From contig NZ_JAFCJJ010000025.1 of assembly GCF_018131015.1 (NCBI RefSeq), forward strand, positions 1 to 64,000: 64,000 bases of DNA. The letters are read 5' to 3'. The notes under the pieces were generated by a model, which did no database searches, was not told the DNA's origin, and saw only the letters and a list, made by a program, of their open reading frames with translations. Below, piece by piece: positions 11,424 through 20,120 of this stretch; within the stretch, counting starts at the first letter, position 1; each line of letters starts with the position of its first letter. The position numbers and the translations under genes are program-made. Origin of the DNA: Bradyrhizobium diazoefficiens (lineage in GTDB: Bacteria > Pseudomonadota > Alphaproteobacteria > Rhizobiales > Xanthobacteraceae).

Positions 11424-12437
11424 ATGATCCCGCTTTCAGTCCTCGACCTTTCCGTCGTCACCACGGGCACAAAACCCGCCACGGCGCTGCGCAACAGCAT
11501 CGATCTGGCCCAGCACGTCGACGGGCTCGGCTATGTCCGCTACTGGCTCGCCGAGCATCACAACCTCGCCTCCGTCGCCAGCCCCGCGCCCGACGTGATG
11601 ATCGGGCAGATCGCGGCGGTGACGAAGCACATCCGCGTCGGCTCGGGCGGCGTGATGCTGCCCAACCACGCCCCGCTGGTGGTCGCTGAGCGCTTCAAGA
11701 TGCTGGAGGCGCTGTTTCCCGGCCGGATCGACCTAGGCCTTGGCCGTGCGCCGGGCACTGACGGCGCCACCGCTTACGCGCTGCGCAGCCGGCTCGACCG
11801 CCGCGAAGGCGACGATTTCCTGGAGCGGTTGCACGAGCTGATCCTGTGGGAGACCCGCGAATTCCCGCCGAACCATCCCTACAACAACGTCGTCGCGATG
11901 CCTGACGACACGCCCCTGCCGCCGATCTGGCTGCTCGGCTCCAGCGATTATTCCTCGGAGCTCGCAGCCCAGGTCGGCATGGGCTTCGCCTTCGCCCATC
12001 ACTTTGCCTCCCACGATGCGGTCGACGCGATGGTGCATTACCGCAACCGCTTCCAGCCCTCGGCGTGGCGCGCGAGCCCGCACGCGATCCTCGCCGTCGC
12101 AATCATCATGGCCGACACCGACGAGGAGGCCGAAAAGCTCGCCTCGTCTGCCGACCTCAACCGCCTGCGCCGCGACCGCGGCCAGTATCTGCCGCTGCCG
12201 AGCGTCGAGGAGGCGCTGGCCTATCCCTATACGGATTCCGAGCGCAACTCGGTCGCCCGCAACCGTTCGCGCCTGTTCGTCGGCAGCCCTGCGACTGTGC
12301 AGAGGAAGCTGCAGCCGCTGATCGATGCCAGCAAGCCGGACGAGCTGATGGTGATCACGGCCGTGTACGATCACGAGGCGCGCAAGAAGTCGTATTCGCT
12401 GCTGGCGAAGGCGTTTGGGCCTGGAGCGGCTGGGTAG
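11424..12437 (+). CDS. LLM-class flavin-dependent oxidoreductase (luciferase-like)
   Basis: A 337-residue protein of the bacterial luciferase-like monooxygenase family, probably FMNH2-dependent and cytosolic. It opens with the TIM-barrel strand MIPLSVLDLSVVT. YWLAEHHN follows, then RVGSGGVMLPNHAPLVVAE and the GRIDLGLGRAPGTD loop typical of the MsnO8/YhbW subgroup. It is transcribed alone, away from metF, and a dispersed palindrome follows its stop. The substrate is unknown; close relatives are only named by family. Confidence 0.85.
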   Translation: MIPLSVLDLSVVTTGTKPATALRNSIDLAQHVDGLGYVRYWLAEHHNLASVASPAPDVMIGQIAAVTKHIRVGSGGVMLPNHAPLVVAERFKMLEALFPGRIDLGLGRAPGTDGATAYALRSRLDRREGDDFLERLHELILWETREFPPNHPYNNVVAMPDDTPLPPIWLLGSSDYSSELAAQVGMGFAFAHHFASHDAVDAMVHYRNRFQPSAWRASPHAILAVAIIMADTDEEAEKLASSADLNRLRRDRGQYLPLPSVEEALAYPYTDSERNSVARNRSRLFVGSPATVQRKLQPLIDASKPDELMVITAVYDHEARKKSYSLLAKAFGPGAAG

Positions 12438-12440
12438 AGC

Positions 12441-12560
12441 TCTCGTGCCCCGGACGCAGCGCAGCGCTTCTTCAGCGGTGCGCTGCTGAGCCGGGGCCCA
12501 TCGCAGTCCCGGCTCTCGCGGCTTCTGGGTCCCGGCTCGCGCTTCGCGCGTCCGGGACAT
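12441..12560. repeat. Dispersed compound palindrome between convergent genes
   Basis: The whole interval between the monooxygenase stop and the pheA stop is a compound palindrome. GTGCCCCGGACGC pairs loosely with the GAGCCGGGGCCC side, and a second hairpin ends in GCGTCCGGGAC. It matches a repeat family I recall as common between convergent genes in Bradyrhizobium. It may serve as a bidirectional terminator. Confidence 0.55.
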
Positions 12561-12564
12561 GCAA

Positions 12565-13422
12565 TCAATCCTGCGTCTCGCTGAACGTCGCCCGGAAGGG
12601 GTGGCCCGGATAGACGCCGACGATGCGGAATTCGCGCGAGAAGAATTTCAGCTCCTCGATCGCGAAGGCGAGGGCCTTGTCTTCGGGATGTCCGTCGACG
12701 TCGGCATAGAACTGGGTAGCGAAGAAATTGCCGTCCACCATGTAGCTTTCGAGCTTGGTCATGTTGACGCCGTTGGTGGCAAAGCCGCCGAGCGCCTTGT
12801 AGAGCGCGGCGGGCAGATTGCGAACCCGGAAGACAAATGTCGTCACCAGCGGGCCGGAGCCCGGGGCGGCCCATTTCGGCTCGCGCGCCAGCACCACGAA
12901 TCGCGTCGTGTTGTGCGATTCGTCCTCGATGTCCTCGGCGAGGATGTCGAGGCCGTAGATCTTCGCGGCGAGGCGCGAGGCGATCGCGGCCACCGACTTG
13001 TCGTTGCGCTCGGAGATGTCGCGGGCACTGCCGGCGGTGTCGGCGTGCACGATCGGCTTGATGCCGAGCTTGCGGATGATGCGCCGGCATTGGCCGAGCG
13101 CATGCACATGGCTCTCGACGCTCTTGATGTCGGAGATCCTGGTCCCCTTCACCGCCATCAGCTGGTGCCGGACCGGCAGGAACCATTCGCCGATGATGAA
13201 GAGGCCGGAGGCCGGCAGCAGATGGTGAATGTCGGCGACGCGGCCGGCGACTGAATTCTCGATCGGGATCATGCCGAGATCGGCCTCGCCGGACGAGATC
13301 GCCGACAGTGCGTCCTCGAAGGTCGCGCAGGGCATCGGCTCGGCGTCGGGATAGGCCTCGACGATGGCGATGTGGGAATTGGCGCCAGGTTCGCCCTGGA
13401 ATGCGATTTTCATCTTGCTCAT
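12565..13422 (-). CDS. pheA: Prephenate dehydratase
   Basis: A 285-residue monofunctional enzyme converting prephenate to phenylpyruvate in phenylalanine synthesis. The catalytic domain begins KIAFQGEPGANSH, contains GMIPIENSVAGRV, and has the diagnostic catalytic-loop motif HNTTRFVVLAR. The C-terminal ACT domain (from about residue 200, TTFVFRVRNLPAALYKAL) should bind phenylalanine for feedback; the family ESRP motif is ESYM here. No chorismate mutase domain is present. It lies 21 bases after kdsB on the same strand and is probably co-transcribed. Confidence 0.95.
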   Translation of the reverse strand: MSKMKIAFQGEPGANSHIAIVEAYPDAEPMPCATFEDALSAISSGEADLGMIPIENSVAGRVADIHHLLPASGLFIIGEWFLPVRHQLMAVKGTRISDIKSVESHVHALGQCRRIIRKLGIKPIVHADTAGSARDISERNDKSVAAIASRLAAKIYGLDILAEDIEDESHNTTRFVVLAREPKWAAPGSGPLVTTFVFRVRNLPAALYKALGGFATNGVNMTKLESYMVDGNFFATQFYADVDGHPEDKALAFAIEELKFFSREFRIVGVYPGHPFRATFSETQD

Positions 13423-13443
13423 GGTTGGTCTTCTAACAGCGGC

Positions 13444-14184
13444 TCAGGATTTGGAAAGGATGCTGCGGGCGGTCTCGAGGTCCGCCGGTGTGTCAACCCC
13501 GCGCGGCACGGTGTCGACAATGGTGAAATCGATCCGCATCCCGGCCTCCAGCGCCCGGAGCTGTTCGAGCTTCTCCTGCAATTCCAGCGGCGAGGGTGGC
13601 AGGGCGACGAACCGCTCCAGGGCGGCGCGGCGATAGGCGTAGAGGCCGATATGGTGGTAACGCGGTCCGTCGCCGGTCGGAGCGGTCGCGCGGGTGAAAT
13701 AAAGTGCGCGCATGCGCCTGCCGCCGAGCGAGGTTCCTATCGCCTTCACGACGCTTGGCGCGAGGTCTTCCTCCTCGGTATGGATCTGCGAGGCCAGCGT
13801 GGCGATGTCGACGGCCGGATCGTCCAGCGGCGGCAGCACCTCGCGGATGTTGTCGAGCGTGATGGTGGGGAAATCGCCCTGGAGATTGACCACGATCTCG
13901 GCCTTGCCGGCCGGATCGAGCTTCTGCATGGCTTCGTGGATGCGGTCGGAGCCCGAGGGGTGGTCGGAGCGGGTCATCACCGCCTCGCCGCCATGGGCGG
14001 TCACGACGGCGGCGATTTCGGCCGTGTCGGTTGCGACCGCAACCCGGCCAATCGCGGCGGCCTCGGCGCGGCGCATCACATGCACGATCATGGGGAGGCC
14101 CGCGATGTCGGCAAGCGGCTTGCCGGGCAGGCGGGTGGCGGCCATGCGGGCCGGGATCAGCACCAGGATGCGGGGGTCGATCAT
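13444..14184 (-). CDS. kdsB: 3-deoxy-manno-octulosonate cytidylyltransferase
   Basis: A 246-residue enzyme that makes CMP-Kdo for the lipopolysaccharide core. The N-terminal nucleotide-binding motif LVLIPARMAATRLPGKPLA is diagnostic. DHPSGSDRIHEA and VNLQGDFPTI follow in the expected order. The ATG at 14184 is chosen over an in-frame TTG at 14205 because it gives the usual family length. The gene precedes pheA closely. It is divergent from cycM, with a 232-base shared upstream region. Confidence 0.95.
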   Translation of the reverse strand: MIDPRILVLIPARMAATRLPGKPLADIAGLPMIVHVMRRAEAAAIGRVAVATDTAEIAAVVTAHGGEAVMTRSDHPSGSDRIHEAMQKLDPAGKAEIVVNLQGDFPTITLDNIREVLPPLDDPAVDIATLASQIHTEEEDLAPSVVKAIGTSLGGRRMRALYFTRATAPTGDGPRYHHIGLYAYRRAALERFVALPPSPLELQEKLEQLRALEAGMRIDFTIVDTVPRGVDTPADLETARSILSKS

Positions 14185-14416
14185 GATTGCAGGGTCTGGG
14201 TTCAAGGGCCTGAAAACGGGAGGTTTTCCGCGTCGAGAAATGGAATGGGGACGAGGCGAAAGCGCCGTCGCTTATACGGGTTGCCAGACCCCGGGCAAAC
14301 CGATATCTGAGTGGCAAAACTCGGGGGAAAAGCAAGGAACGCGTGATTCTCCCGAGGCTCGTCCTGGCGGCCGCCTGGCCGCTCAATCCTCTTTACGGTG
14401 TGGGGCCTGGCCGGAA

Positions 14417-14971
14417 ATGGACTCGTTTGAACTCAACAAGATTCTCGGTGCCGTGCTTGGCACCTGTCTCCTTCTGCTGGTGACGAGCTTCACCGCGAGC
14501 GCGCTGTTCGCGCCCAAGATGCCGGAAAAGCCGGGCTTCGAGATCGCCGTGAAGGAAGACGCCGCTCACGGCAAGGAAGGCGGGGCTGCCGCCGCGGCCT
14601 CCGAGCCGATCGAAAAGCTGCTCCAGACCGCCTCCGTCGAGAAGGGCGCGGCCGCCGCCAAGAAGTGCGGCGCCTGCCACACCTTCGAGAAGGGCGGCCC
14701 GAATCGCGTCGGCCCGAACCTCTATGGCGTCGTCGGCGAGGCGAGGGGGACGGGTAAAAACGGCTTCAACTTCTCGGCCGCCATGAAGGCCAAGGGCGGC
14801 GACTGGACGATCGAAGATCTCAACAAGTTCATTGCCAATCCGAAGGGCTTCATCCCGGGCACGGCGATGGGCTTCGCCGGCATTCCGAAGGATTCCGAGC
14901 GCGCCGACGTCATTGCCTATCTGAATTCGCTGTCGGAGCATCCTAAGCCGCTGCCGACGGCATCGAAGTAA
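14417..14971 (+). CDS. cycM: Membrane-anchored cytochrome c, CycM-like
   Basis: A 184-residue c-type cytochrome. An N-terminal hydrophobic segment at residues 10-30 (ILGAVLGTCLLLLVTSFTAS) lacks an obvious cleavage site and should anchor the protein in the inner membrane with the haem domain in the periplasm. The haem site is CGACH, followed by GPNRVGPNLYGVVG, and the distal Met lies in the PGTAMGFAG region. This is the arrangement of B. japonicum CycM, which feeds electrons to the aa3-type oxidase. It is transcribed alone and ends in a strong terminator. Confidence 0.88.
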   Translation: MDSFELNKILGAVLGTCLLLLVTSFTASALFAPKMPEKPGFEIAVKEDAAHGKEGGAAAAASEPIEKLLQTASVEKGAAAAKKCGACHTFEKGGPNRVGPNLYGVVGEARGTGKNGFNFSAAMKAKGGDWTIEDLNKFIANPKGFIPGTAMGFAGIPKDSERADVIAYLNSLSEHPKPLPTASK

Positions 14972-15000
14972 GGCTTCCGGGCACTCGACCTTGGAATATG

Positions 15001-15027
15001 CGGCCAGGCTGAAAAGCCTGGCCGTTT
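15001..15027 (+). terminator. Rho-independent terminator of cycM
   Basis: A perfect 10-bp stem (15001-15010 with 15015-15024) closes a GAAA tetraloop and is followed by a short T-run. It lies 30 bases after the cycM stop codon. Confidence 0.85.
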
Positions 15028-15184
15028 CCTTATCCGGGCCTCGCGGCGAATTTATCGGGGCGTTTGGCCGCAGCGGACCGCCGCCCCAGGCCTTCAAGAT
15101 GAGGAAAAAGCAACGTATCCGGTCGAAACCTCGCCTATATTGAGCACTTAAAGGGGTAACCTCCTTCAAGACAGGGATGTTGAT

Positions 15185-17101
15185 TTGGCCATTACCCGAC
15201 GTGATCTCCTGCTCACCGGCACTGCCGCCGCAGCGCTCCCCGCCCTCGGTTCCGCAGCCGGGCTCCCGGTCATCGGCACGGCCGGTGCGCAATCCGCGAG
15301 TGAGGCGGCTTCAGGTGCGCTCCCCTGGCGCCATGCCTTGTCGCTGTTCGGGAAGGTCAAGTACCCCGCCGACTTCAAGCGCTTCGACTATGTCAACCCG
15401 GACGCGCCCAAGGGCGGCGTCGCGCGCCAGATCGCCGTCGGCACATTCGACAATTTCAACATCGTCGTTTCCGGCGTGAAGGGGCAGGTGGCTGGCGCCG
15501 TGGCCTTCATCTACGAATCGCTCATGACGCCCGCGCTCGACGAGGTCTCGACCGAATACGGCGCGCTGGCCGAGGCCGTGAGCCACCCGGATGATTTTGC
15601 CTTCGTCACCTATCGTTTACGGCCGCAGGCCAAATGGCATGACGGCAAGCCGGTCACAGCGGACGACGTGATCTTCTCGCTGGAGTCCTTCAAGAAGCAC
15701 CACCCGATGTACTCGGCCTATTACAGCCATGTGGTGAAGGCCGAGAAGGTCGGCGAGCGCGAGGTGAAGTTCGTGTTCGACGCGCCGGGCAATCGCGAAC
15801 TGCCGCAGATCGTCGGGCAGCTCATCGTTTTGCCGAAACACTGGTGGGAGGGGACGGACGCGCAGGGCCGCAAGCGCGATGTCTCCGCCACCACACTCGA
15901 AGTGCCGCTCGGCTCCGGTCCGTACAGGGTGAAGGAATTCGTCGCGGGACGGTCGATCGCGCTGGAGCGCGTCAAGGATTACTGGGGGCGCGATTTCGCC
16001 GCCAACGTGGGCCGCAACAATTTCGACGAGATGCGTTACGAGTATTTCCGTGACGCCACGGTGGCGATCGAGGCCTTCAAGGCCGATCAGGTCGACTGGC
16101 GCACCGAGAACAGCGCCAAGAACTGGGCGACTGCCTACGACTTCCCGGCCGTGAGCGAAAAGCGGGTGATCCTCGAGGAGTTCGCCAACCGCAGCTCGGG
16201 CGTCATGCAGGCTTTCGTGCCCAACCTGCGCCGCGCCAAGTTCAGCGACCCCCGCGTGCGTCGCGCACTCAACTACGCCTTCGACTTCGAGGAGATGAAC
16301 AAGCAGATCTTCTACGGTCAGTACAAGCGGGTCAGCAGCTATTTCGATGGCATCGACGAGCTGATGGCGACCGGCCTGCCGCAGGGCAAGGAGCTCGAGA
16401 TCCTCGAGACCGTCCGCGCCCAGGTCCCGCCCGAGGTCTTCACGACGGCCTACACCAATCCGGTCGGCGGCAGCCCGGAAGCGGTGCGCGACAATCTGCG
16501 CGAGGCGCTGCGCCTGTTCAAGGACGCTGGCTACGAGGTGCGCGACCGGAAACTGGTCGACGCCAAAACCGGCGCACAGTTCTCCCTGGAGCTGCTGAAT
16601 CAGGATCCGAGCTTCGAACGGGTCACGCTGTTCTACAAGCCGTCGCTGGAGCGGCTCGGCATCGCCGTCAGCGTGCGGACGGTCGATCCGACGCAATACG
16701 AGAACAGGACGCGGGAGTGGGATTTCGACGTCGTCACCAACTCCTGGGGCGAGTCGCAGTCGCCGGGCAACGAGCAGCGCGAGTTCTGGTCGTCCAAGAC
16801 GGCCGACATCGCCGGGTCGCGCAATATCGCGGGCATCAAGAACCCGGCGATCGACAAGCTGATCGAGCGGCTGATCTACGCCACCGATCGCGATGATCTC
16901 GTGGCCGCAACCAAGGCGCTCGACCGCGTGCTACTGTGGAATCACTATGTCATCCCGCAGTGGACCTACAACAAGGTGCGCACCGCGCGCTGGGATCGCT
17001 TCGGCCGGCCGGCGGAATTGCCCAAATACGGCCAGTCAGGCTTCCCGTTCATCTGGTGGTACGACGCGGACAAGGCGGCGCGGATCGCAAAGAAGTCGTG
17101 A
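15185..17101 (+). CDS. Family 5 extracellular solute-binding protein (peptide importer), first copy
   Basis: A 638-residue periplasmic binding protein of an oligopeptide-type ABC importer, YejA-like. The start is TTG 15185, behind an AGGGA box. The N-terminus carries a twin-arginine signal (TRRDLLLTG, then an Ala-rich core and AGAQSAS). The mature protein has family signatures such as LRPQAKWHDGKPVTADDV and VPLGSGPYRVKEF. It is first in a five-gene operon with a second binding protein, two permeases and a double ATPase. Tat export suggests it folds before crossing the membrane. Confidence 0.9.
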   Translation: MAITRRDLLLTGTAAAALPALGSAAGLPVIGTAGAQSASEAASGALPWRHALSLFGKVKYPADFKRFDYVNPDAPKGGVARQIAVGTFDNFNIVVSGVKGQVAGAVAFIYESLMTPALDEVSTEYGALAEAVSHPDDFAFVTYRLRPQAKWHDGKPVTADDVIFSLESFKKHHPMYSAYYSHVVKAEKVGEREVKFVFDAPGNRELPQIVGQLIVLPKHWWEGTDAQGRKRDVSATTLEVPLGSGPYRVKEFVAGRSIALERVKDYWGRDFAANVGRNNFDEMRYEYFRDATVAIEAFKADQVDWRTENSAKNWATAYDFPAVSEKRVILEEFANRSSGVMQAFVPNLRRAKFSDPRVRRALNYAFDFEEMNKQIFYGQYKRVSSYFDGIDELMATGLPQGKELEILETVRAQVPPEVFTTAYTNPVGGSPEAVRDNLREALRLFKDAGYEVRDRKLVDAKTGAQFSLELLNQDPSFERVTLFYKPSLERLGIAVSVRTVDPTQYENRTREWDFDVVTNSWGESQSPGNEQREFWSSKTADIAGSRNIAGIKNPAIDKLIERLIYATDRDDLVAATKALDRVLLWNHYVIPQWTYNKVRTARWDRFGRPAELPKYGQSGFPFIWWYDADKAARIAKKS

Positions 17102-17115
17102 AGGATAATTCCCGC

Positions 17116-19008
17116 ATGACGCAGATGTCACGCCGGCACCTGCTGGCCCTGGGCGCAGGCGGCGCTCTCGGCGCGTCCCTTGGCGTGCCGCGCAGCGCGC
17201 GCGCGTCGGAGGCGGGGACCGAGGCGCACGGCATCTCGGCGTTCGGCGATCTCAAATACCCCGCCGATTTCCGCCACTTCGACTATGTCAATCCGGATGC
17301 GCCGAAGGGCGGCACGTTCTCGCTTATTCCGTCGACGAAGGGCTACAACCAGTCCTTCCAGACCTTCAACTCGCTCAATGCCTTCATCCTGAAAGGCGAG
17401 GGTGCGCAAGGCATGGACCTGACCTTCGTCTCGCTGATGGCGCGTGCCGGCGACGAGCCGGATGCGATGTACGGCTTCGCCGCCAAGTCGGTGCAGGTTT
17501 CACCCGACAAGCTCAGCTATCGATACACGATCAGGCCAGAGGCGAAATTTCACGATGGCTCGAAATTGACCGCACAAGACGTTGCGTTCTCGGTCAACGT
17601 GCTGAAGGAGAAGGGCCATCCGCTGGTCCAGCTCCAGATGCGCGACGTCAAGGGCGCCGAAGCGCTCGACGAGGCCACCGTGATCGTGACGTTCGCCGAG
17701 AAGCGGGCACGTGACGTGCCGCTCTATGTCGCGGGGCTGCCGATCTTCTCGAAAGCCTATTACGCCAGCCGTCCGTTCGACCAAAGCACGACAGAGACGC
17801 CGCTGGGCTCCGGCCCCTACAAGGTCGGCAAGTTCGAGATCAACCGCTTCATCGAGTTCGAACGGGTCAAGGACTGGTGGGGCGCGAACCTGCCGGTCTG
17901 CCGCGGCAGCAACAATTTTGACGTGATCCGCTACGAGTTCTACCGCGACCGCGACGTCGCCTTCGAAGGTTTTACCGGCAAGAACTATCTGTACCGCGAG
18001 GAGTTCACCTCGCGCATCTGGGCGACGCGCTACGATTTTCCGGCGATCAAGGACGGCCGCGTCAAGCGCGAGCAGGTGCCGGATCAGACGCCGTCGGGCG
18101 GCCAAGGCTGGTTCATCAACACACGGCGCGAAAAATTCAGGAACCCGAAGCTCCGCGAGGCGCTGAATTTCGCCTTCGATTTCGAGTGGACCAACAAGAG
18201 CATCATGTATGGCGCCTATGCGCGCACGATCTCCCCGTTCCAGAATTCGGACCTCGTCGCGCAAGGCCTGCCTTCCCCCGAGGAGTTGAAGCTGCTCGAG
18301 CCCTTCCGCGGCCAGGTGCCCGACGAGGTGTTCGGCGAGCCGTTCGTGCCGCCGGTGTCGGACGGCTCGGGCCAGGATCGCGCACTGCTGCGCAAGGCCC
18401 AGCAATTGCTTCAGGAGGCGCAGTTGCCGGTCAAGGACGGCAAGCGGCTGCTTCCGAACGGGGAGGTCTTCGCGGTCGAATTCCTGACCGACGAGGCCTC
18501 GTTCCAGCCGCACCATGCCTCGTTCATCAAGAATCTGAGCGTGCTCGGCATCGAGGCCAATCTGCGCCTCATCGACGCGGTCCAGTATCGCGCGAGGCTC
18601 GAGTCCTTCGATTTCGACTTTGCCATTCAACGCCTCTCGATGTCGGCGACGCCAGGGGACAGCCTGCGGACCTACTTCACTTCGCAGGCTGCGACGACGA
18701 AGGGGTCCTACAATCTCGCCGGCGCATCCAGTCCCGCGCTCGACGCGCTGGTCGAGAAGGCGATGGCGGCGGAAACGCGCAACGATCTGACCATCGCGTG
18801 TCGCGCGATCGACCGGGTCTTCCGCGCCGGTCGCTACTGGGTGCCGCAATGGTACAATACCAGCCACCGGCTGGCCTATTGGGACCAGTTCGACCATCCT
18901 GCGAACCTGCCACGTTACCCCCTCTCGGACTCTGCGAGCGGCGTGGGCGAGCGAACCTTGTGGTGGTATGACGCCACCAAGGCGGCCAAGCTGGAGCAGG
19001 CGAAGTAG
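17116..19008 (+). CDS. Family 5 extracellular solute-binding protein, second copy
   Basis: A 630-residue paralogue of the preceding gene, starting 14 bases after its stop. It has its own Tat signal (SRRHLLALGAGGALG). It shares YPADF-HFDYVNPDAPKGG near the start of the mature region, and the same RPEAKFHDGSKLTAQDV and TPLGSGPYKVGKF blocks. The ATG at 17116 is preferred because the longer frame upstream runs through the first gene. Two different binding proteins feeding one permease would widen the range of peptides or peptide-like compounds taken up. Confidence 0.9.
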   Translation: MTQMSRRHLLALGAGGALGASLGVPRSARASEAGTEAHGISAFGDLKYPADFRHFDYVNPDAPKGGTFSLIPSTKGYNQSFQTFNSLNAFILKGEGAQGMDLTFVSLMARAGDEPDAMYGFAAKSVQVSPDKLSYRYTIRPEAKFHDGSKLTAQDVAFSVNVLKEKGHPLVQLQMRDVKGAEALDEATVIVTFAEKRARDVPLYVAGLPIFSKAYYASRPFDQSTTETPLGSGPYKVGKFEINRFIEFERVKDWWGANLPVCRGSNNFDVIRYEFYRDRDVAFEGFTGKNYLYREEFTSRIWATRYDFPAIKDGRVKREQVPDQTPSGGQGWFINTRREKFRNPKLREALNFAFDFEWTNKSIMYGAYARTISPFQNSDLVAQGLPSPEELKLLEPFRGQVPDEVFGEPFVPPVSDGSGQDRALLRKAQQLLQEAQLPVKDGKRLLPNGEVFAVEFLTDEASFQPHHASFIKNLSVLGIEANLRLIDAVQYRARLESFDFDFAIQRLSMSATPGDSLRTYFTSQAATTKGSYNLAGASSPALDALVEKAMAAETRNDLTIACRAIDRVFRAGRYWVPQWYNTSHRLAYWDQFDHPANLPRYPLSDSASGVGERTLWWYDATKAAKLEQAK

Positions 19009-19010
19009 CC

Positions 19011-20120
19011 ATGAGCGCCTATATCGCCCGCCGCATCCTCCTGATGATCCCGACCTTGCTCGGGATCCTCTTCGTGTCCTTCGTCGTCGTGCAGTTCGCA
19101 CCGGGCGGTCCGGTGGAGCGCGTGATCGCGCAGTTGTCCGGGGCCGACACCGGCGGCACTTCGCGGATTTCGGGAGGCAATGATTTCGCGCAGCGCGCGC
19201 CCGGTCAGGTCGGTGCCGGCGGCGATGCCATCAATTCGAAATACCGGGGCGCGCAGGGGCTCGATCCCGATTTCATCAAGAAGCTGGAGGTGCAGTTCGG
19301 CTTCGACAAGCCGGCGCCGGAGCGCTTCGCGCTGATGGTGTGGAATTTCGCCCGCTTCGATTTCGGCAAGAGCTACTTCCGCGACGTCAGTGTGCTCCAG
19401 CTGGTCAAGGAAAAGCTGCCGGTCTCGATCTCGCTTGGCCTCTGGCTGACGATCCTGACCTATCTGATCTCGATACCGCTCGGCATTCGCAAAGCCGTGA
19501 AAGACGGAACGCGCTTCGATACCTGGACGTCGAGCGTGCTCGTGCTCGGCTATGCCATTCCAGGCTTCCTGTTCGCGATCCTTCTCATCATCCTGTTTGC
19601 CGGCGGCTCGTTCTTCAACTGGTTCCCGCTGCGCGGACTGACGTCAGACGGCTGGTCGCAGTTTCCCTGGTACTGGAAGATCATCGATTACTTCTGGCAT
19701 TTGACGCTGCCGCTGATCGCCATGGGGCTCGGCGCATTCACCACCATGACGTTCCTGACCAAGAACTCGTTCCTGGACGAGATTCGCAAGCAATACGTCA
19801 TGACTGCGCGCGCGAAGGGCTGCAGCGAGAACCGGGTGCTGTATGGCCATGTCTTCCGCAACGCGATGCTCATCGTCATTGCGGGCTTTCCCAGCACCTT
19901 CATTCACGCCTTCTTCTCGGGCTCGCTTCTGATCGAGACCATCTTCTCGTTGGACGGGCTGGGACTGCTCAGCTTCGAAAGCGTGCTCAACCGCGACTAT
20001 CCCGTGGTGTTCGGCACGCTCTTCATCTTTTCGCTCGTTGGCCTCGTGGTCAACCTCATCTCGGATCTGACCTACATGTGGATCGATCCGCGAATCGATT
20101 TCGAGGCGCGAGAAGTCTGA
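19011..20120 (+). CDS. yejB: Peptide ABC importer permease, YejB-like
   Basis: A 369-residue inner-membrane permease with about six membrane segments. The first (RILLMIPTLLGILFVSFVVV) is followed by the long periplasmic insertion seen in YejB. The ATPase-contact loop reads YVMTARAKGCSENRVLYGHV, the EAA motif of binding-protein-dependent permeases. It begins two bases after the second binding protein and overlaps the next permease by one base (TGATG). Confidence 0.9.
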   Translation: MSAYIARRILLMIPTLLGILFVSFVVVQFAPGGPVERVIAQLSGADTGGTSRISGGNDFAQRAPGQVGAGGDAINSKYRGAQGLDPDFIKKLEVQFGFDKPAPERFALMVWNFARFDFGKSYFRDVSVLQLVKEKLPVSISLGLWLTILTYLISIPLGIRKAVKDGTRFDTWTSSVLVLGYAIPGFLFAILLIILFAGGSFFNWFPLRGLTSDGWSQFPWYWKIIDYFWHLTLPLIAMGLGAFTTMTFLTKNSFLDEIRKQYVMTARAKGCSENRVLYGHVFRNAMLIVIAGFPSTFIHAFFSGSLLIETIFSLDGLGLLSFESVLNRDYPVVFGTLFIFSLVGLVVNLISDLTYMWIDPRIDFEAREV

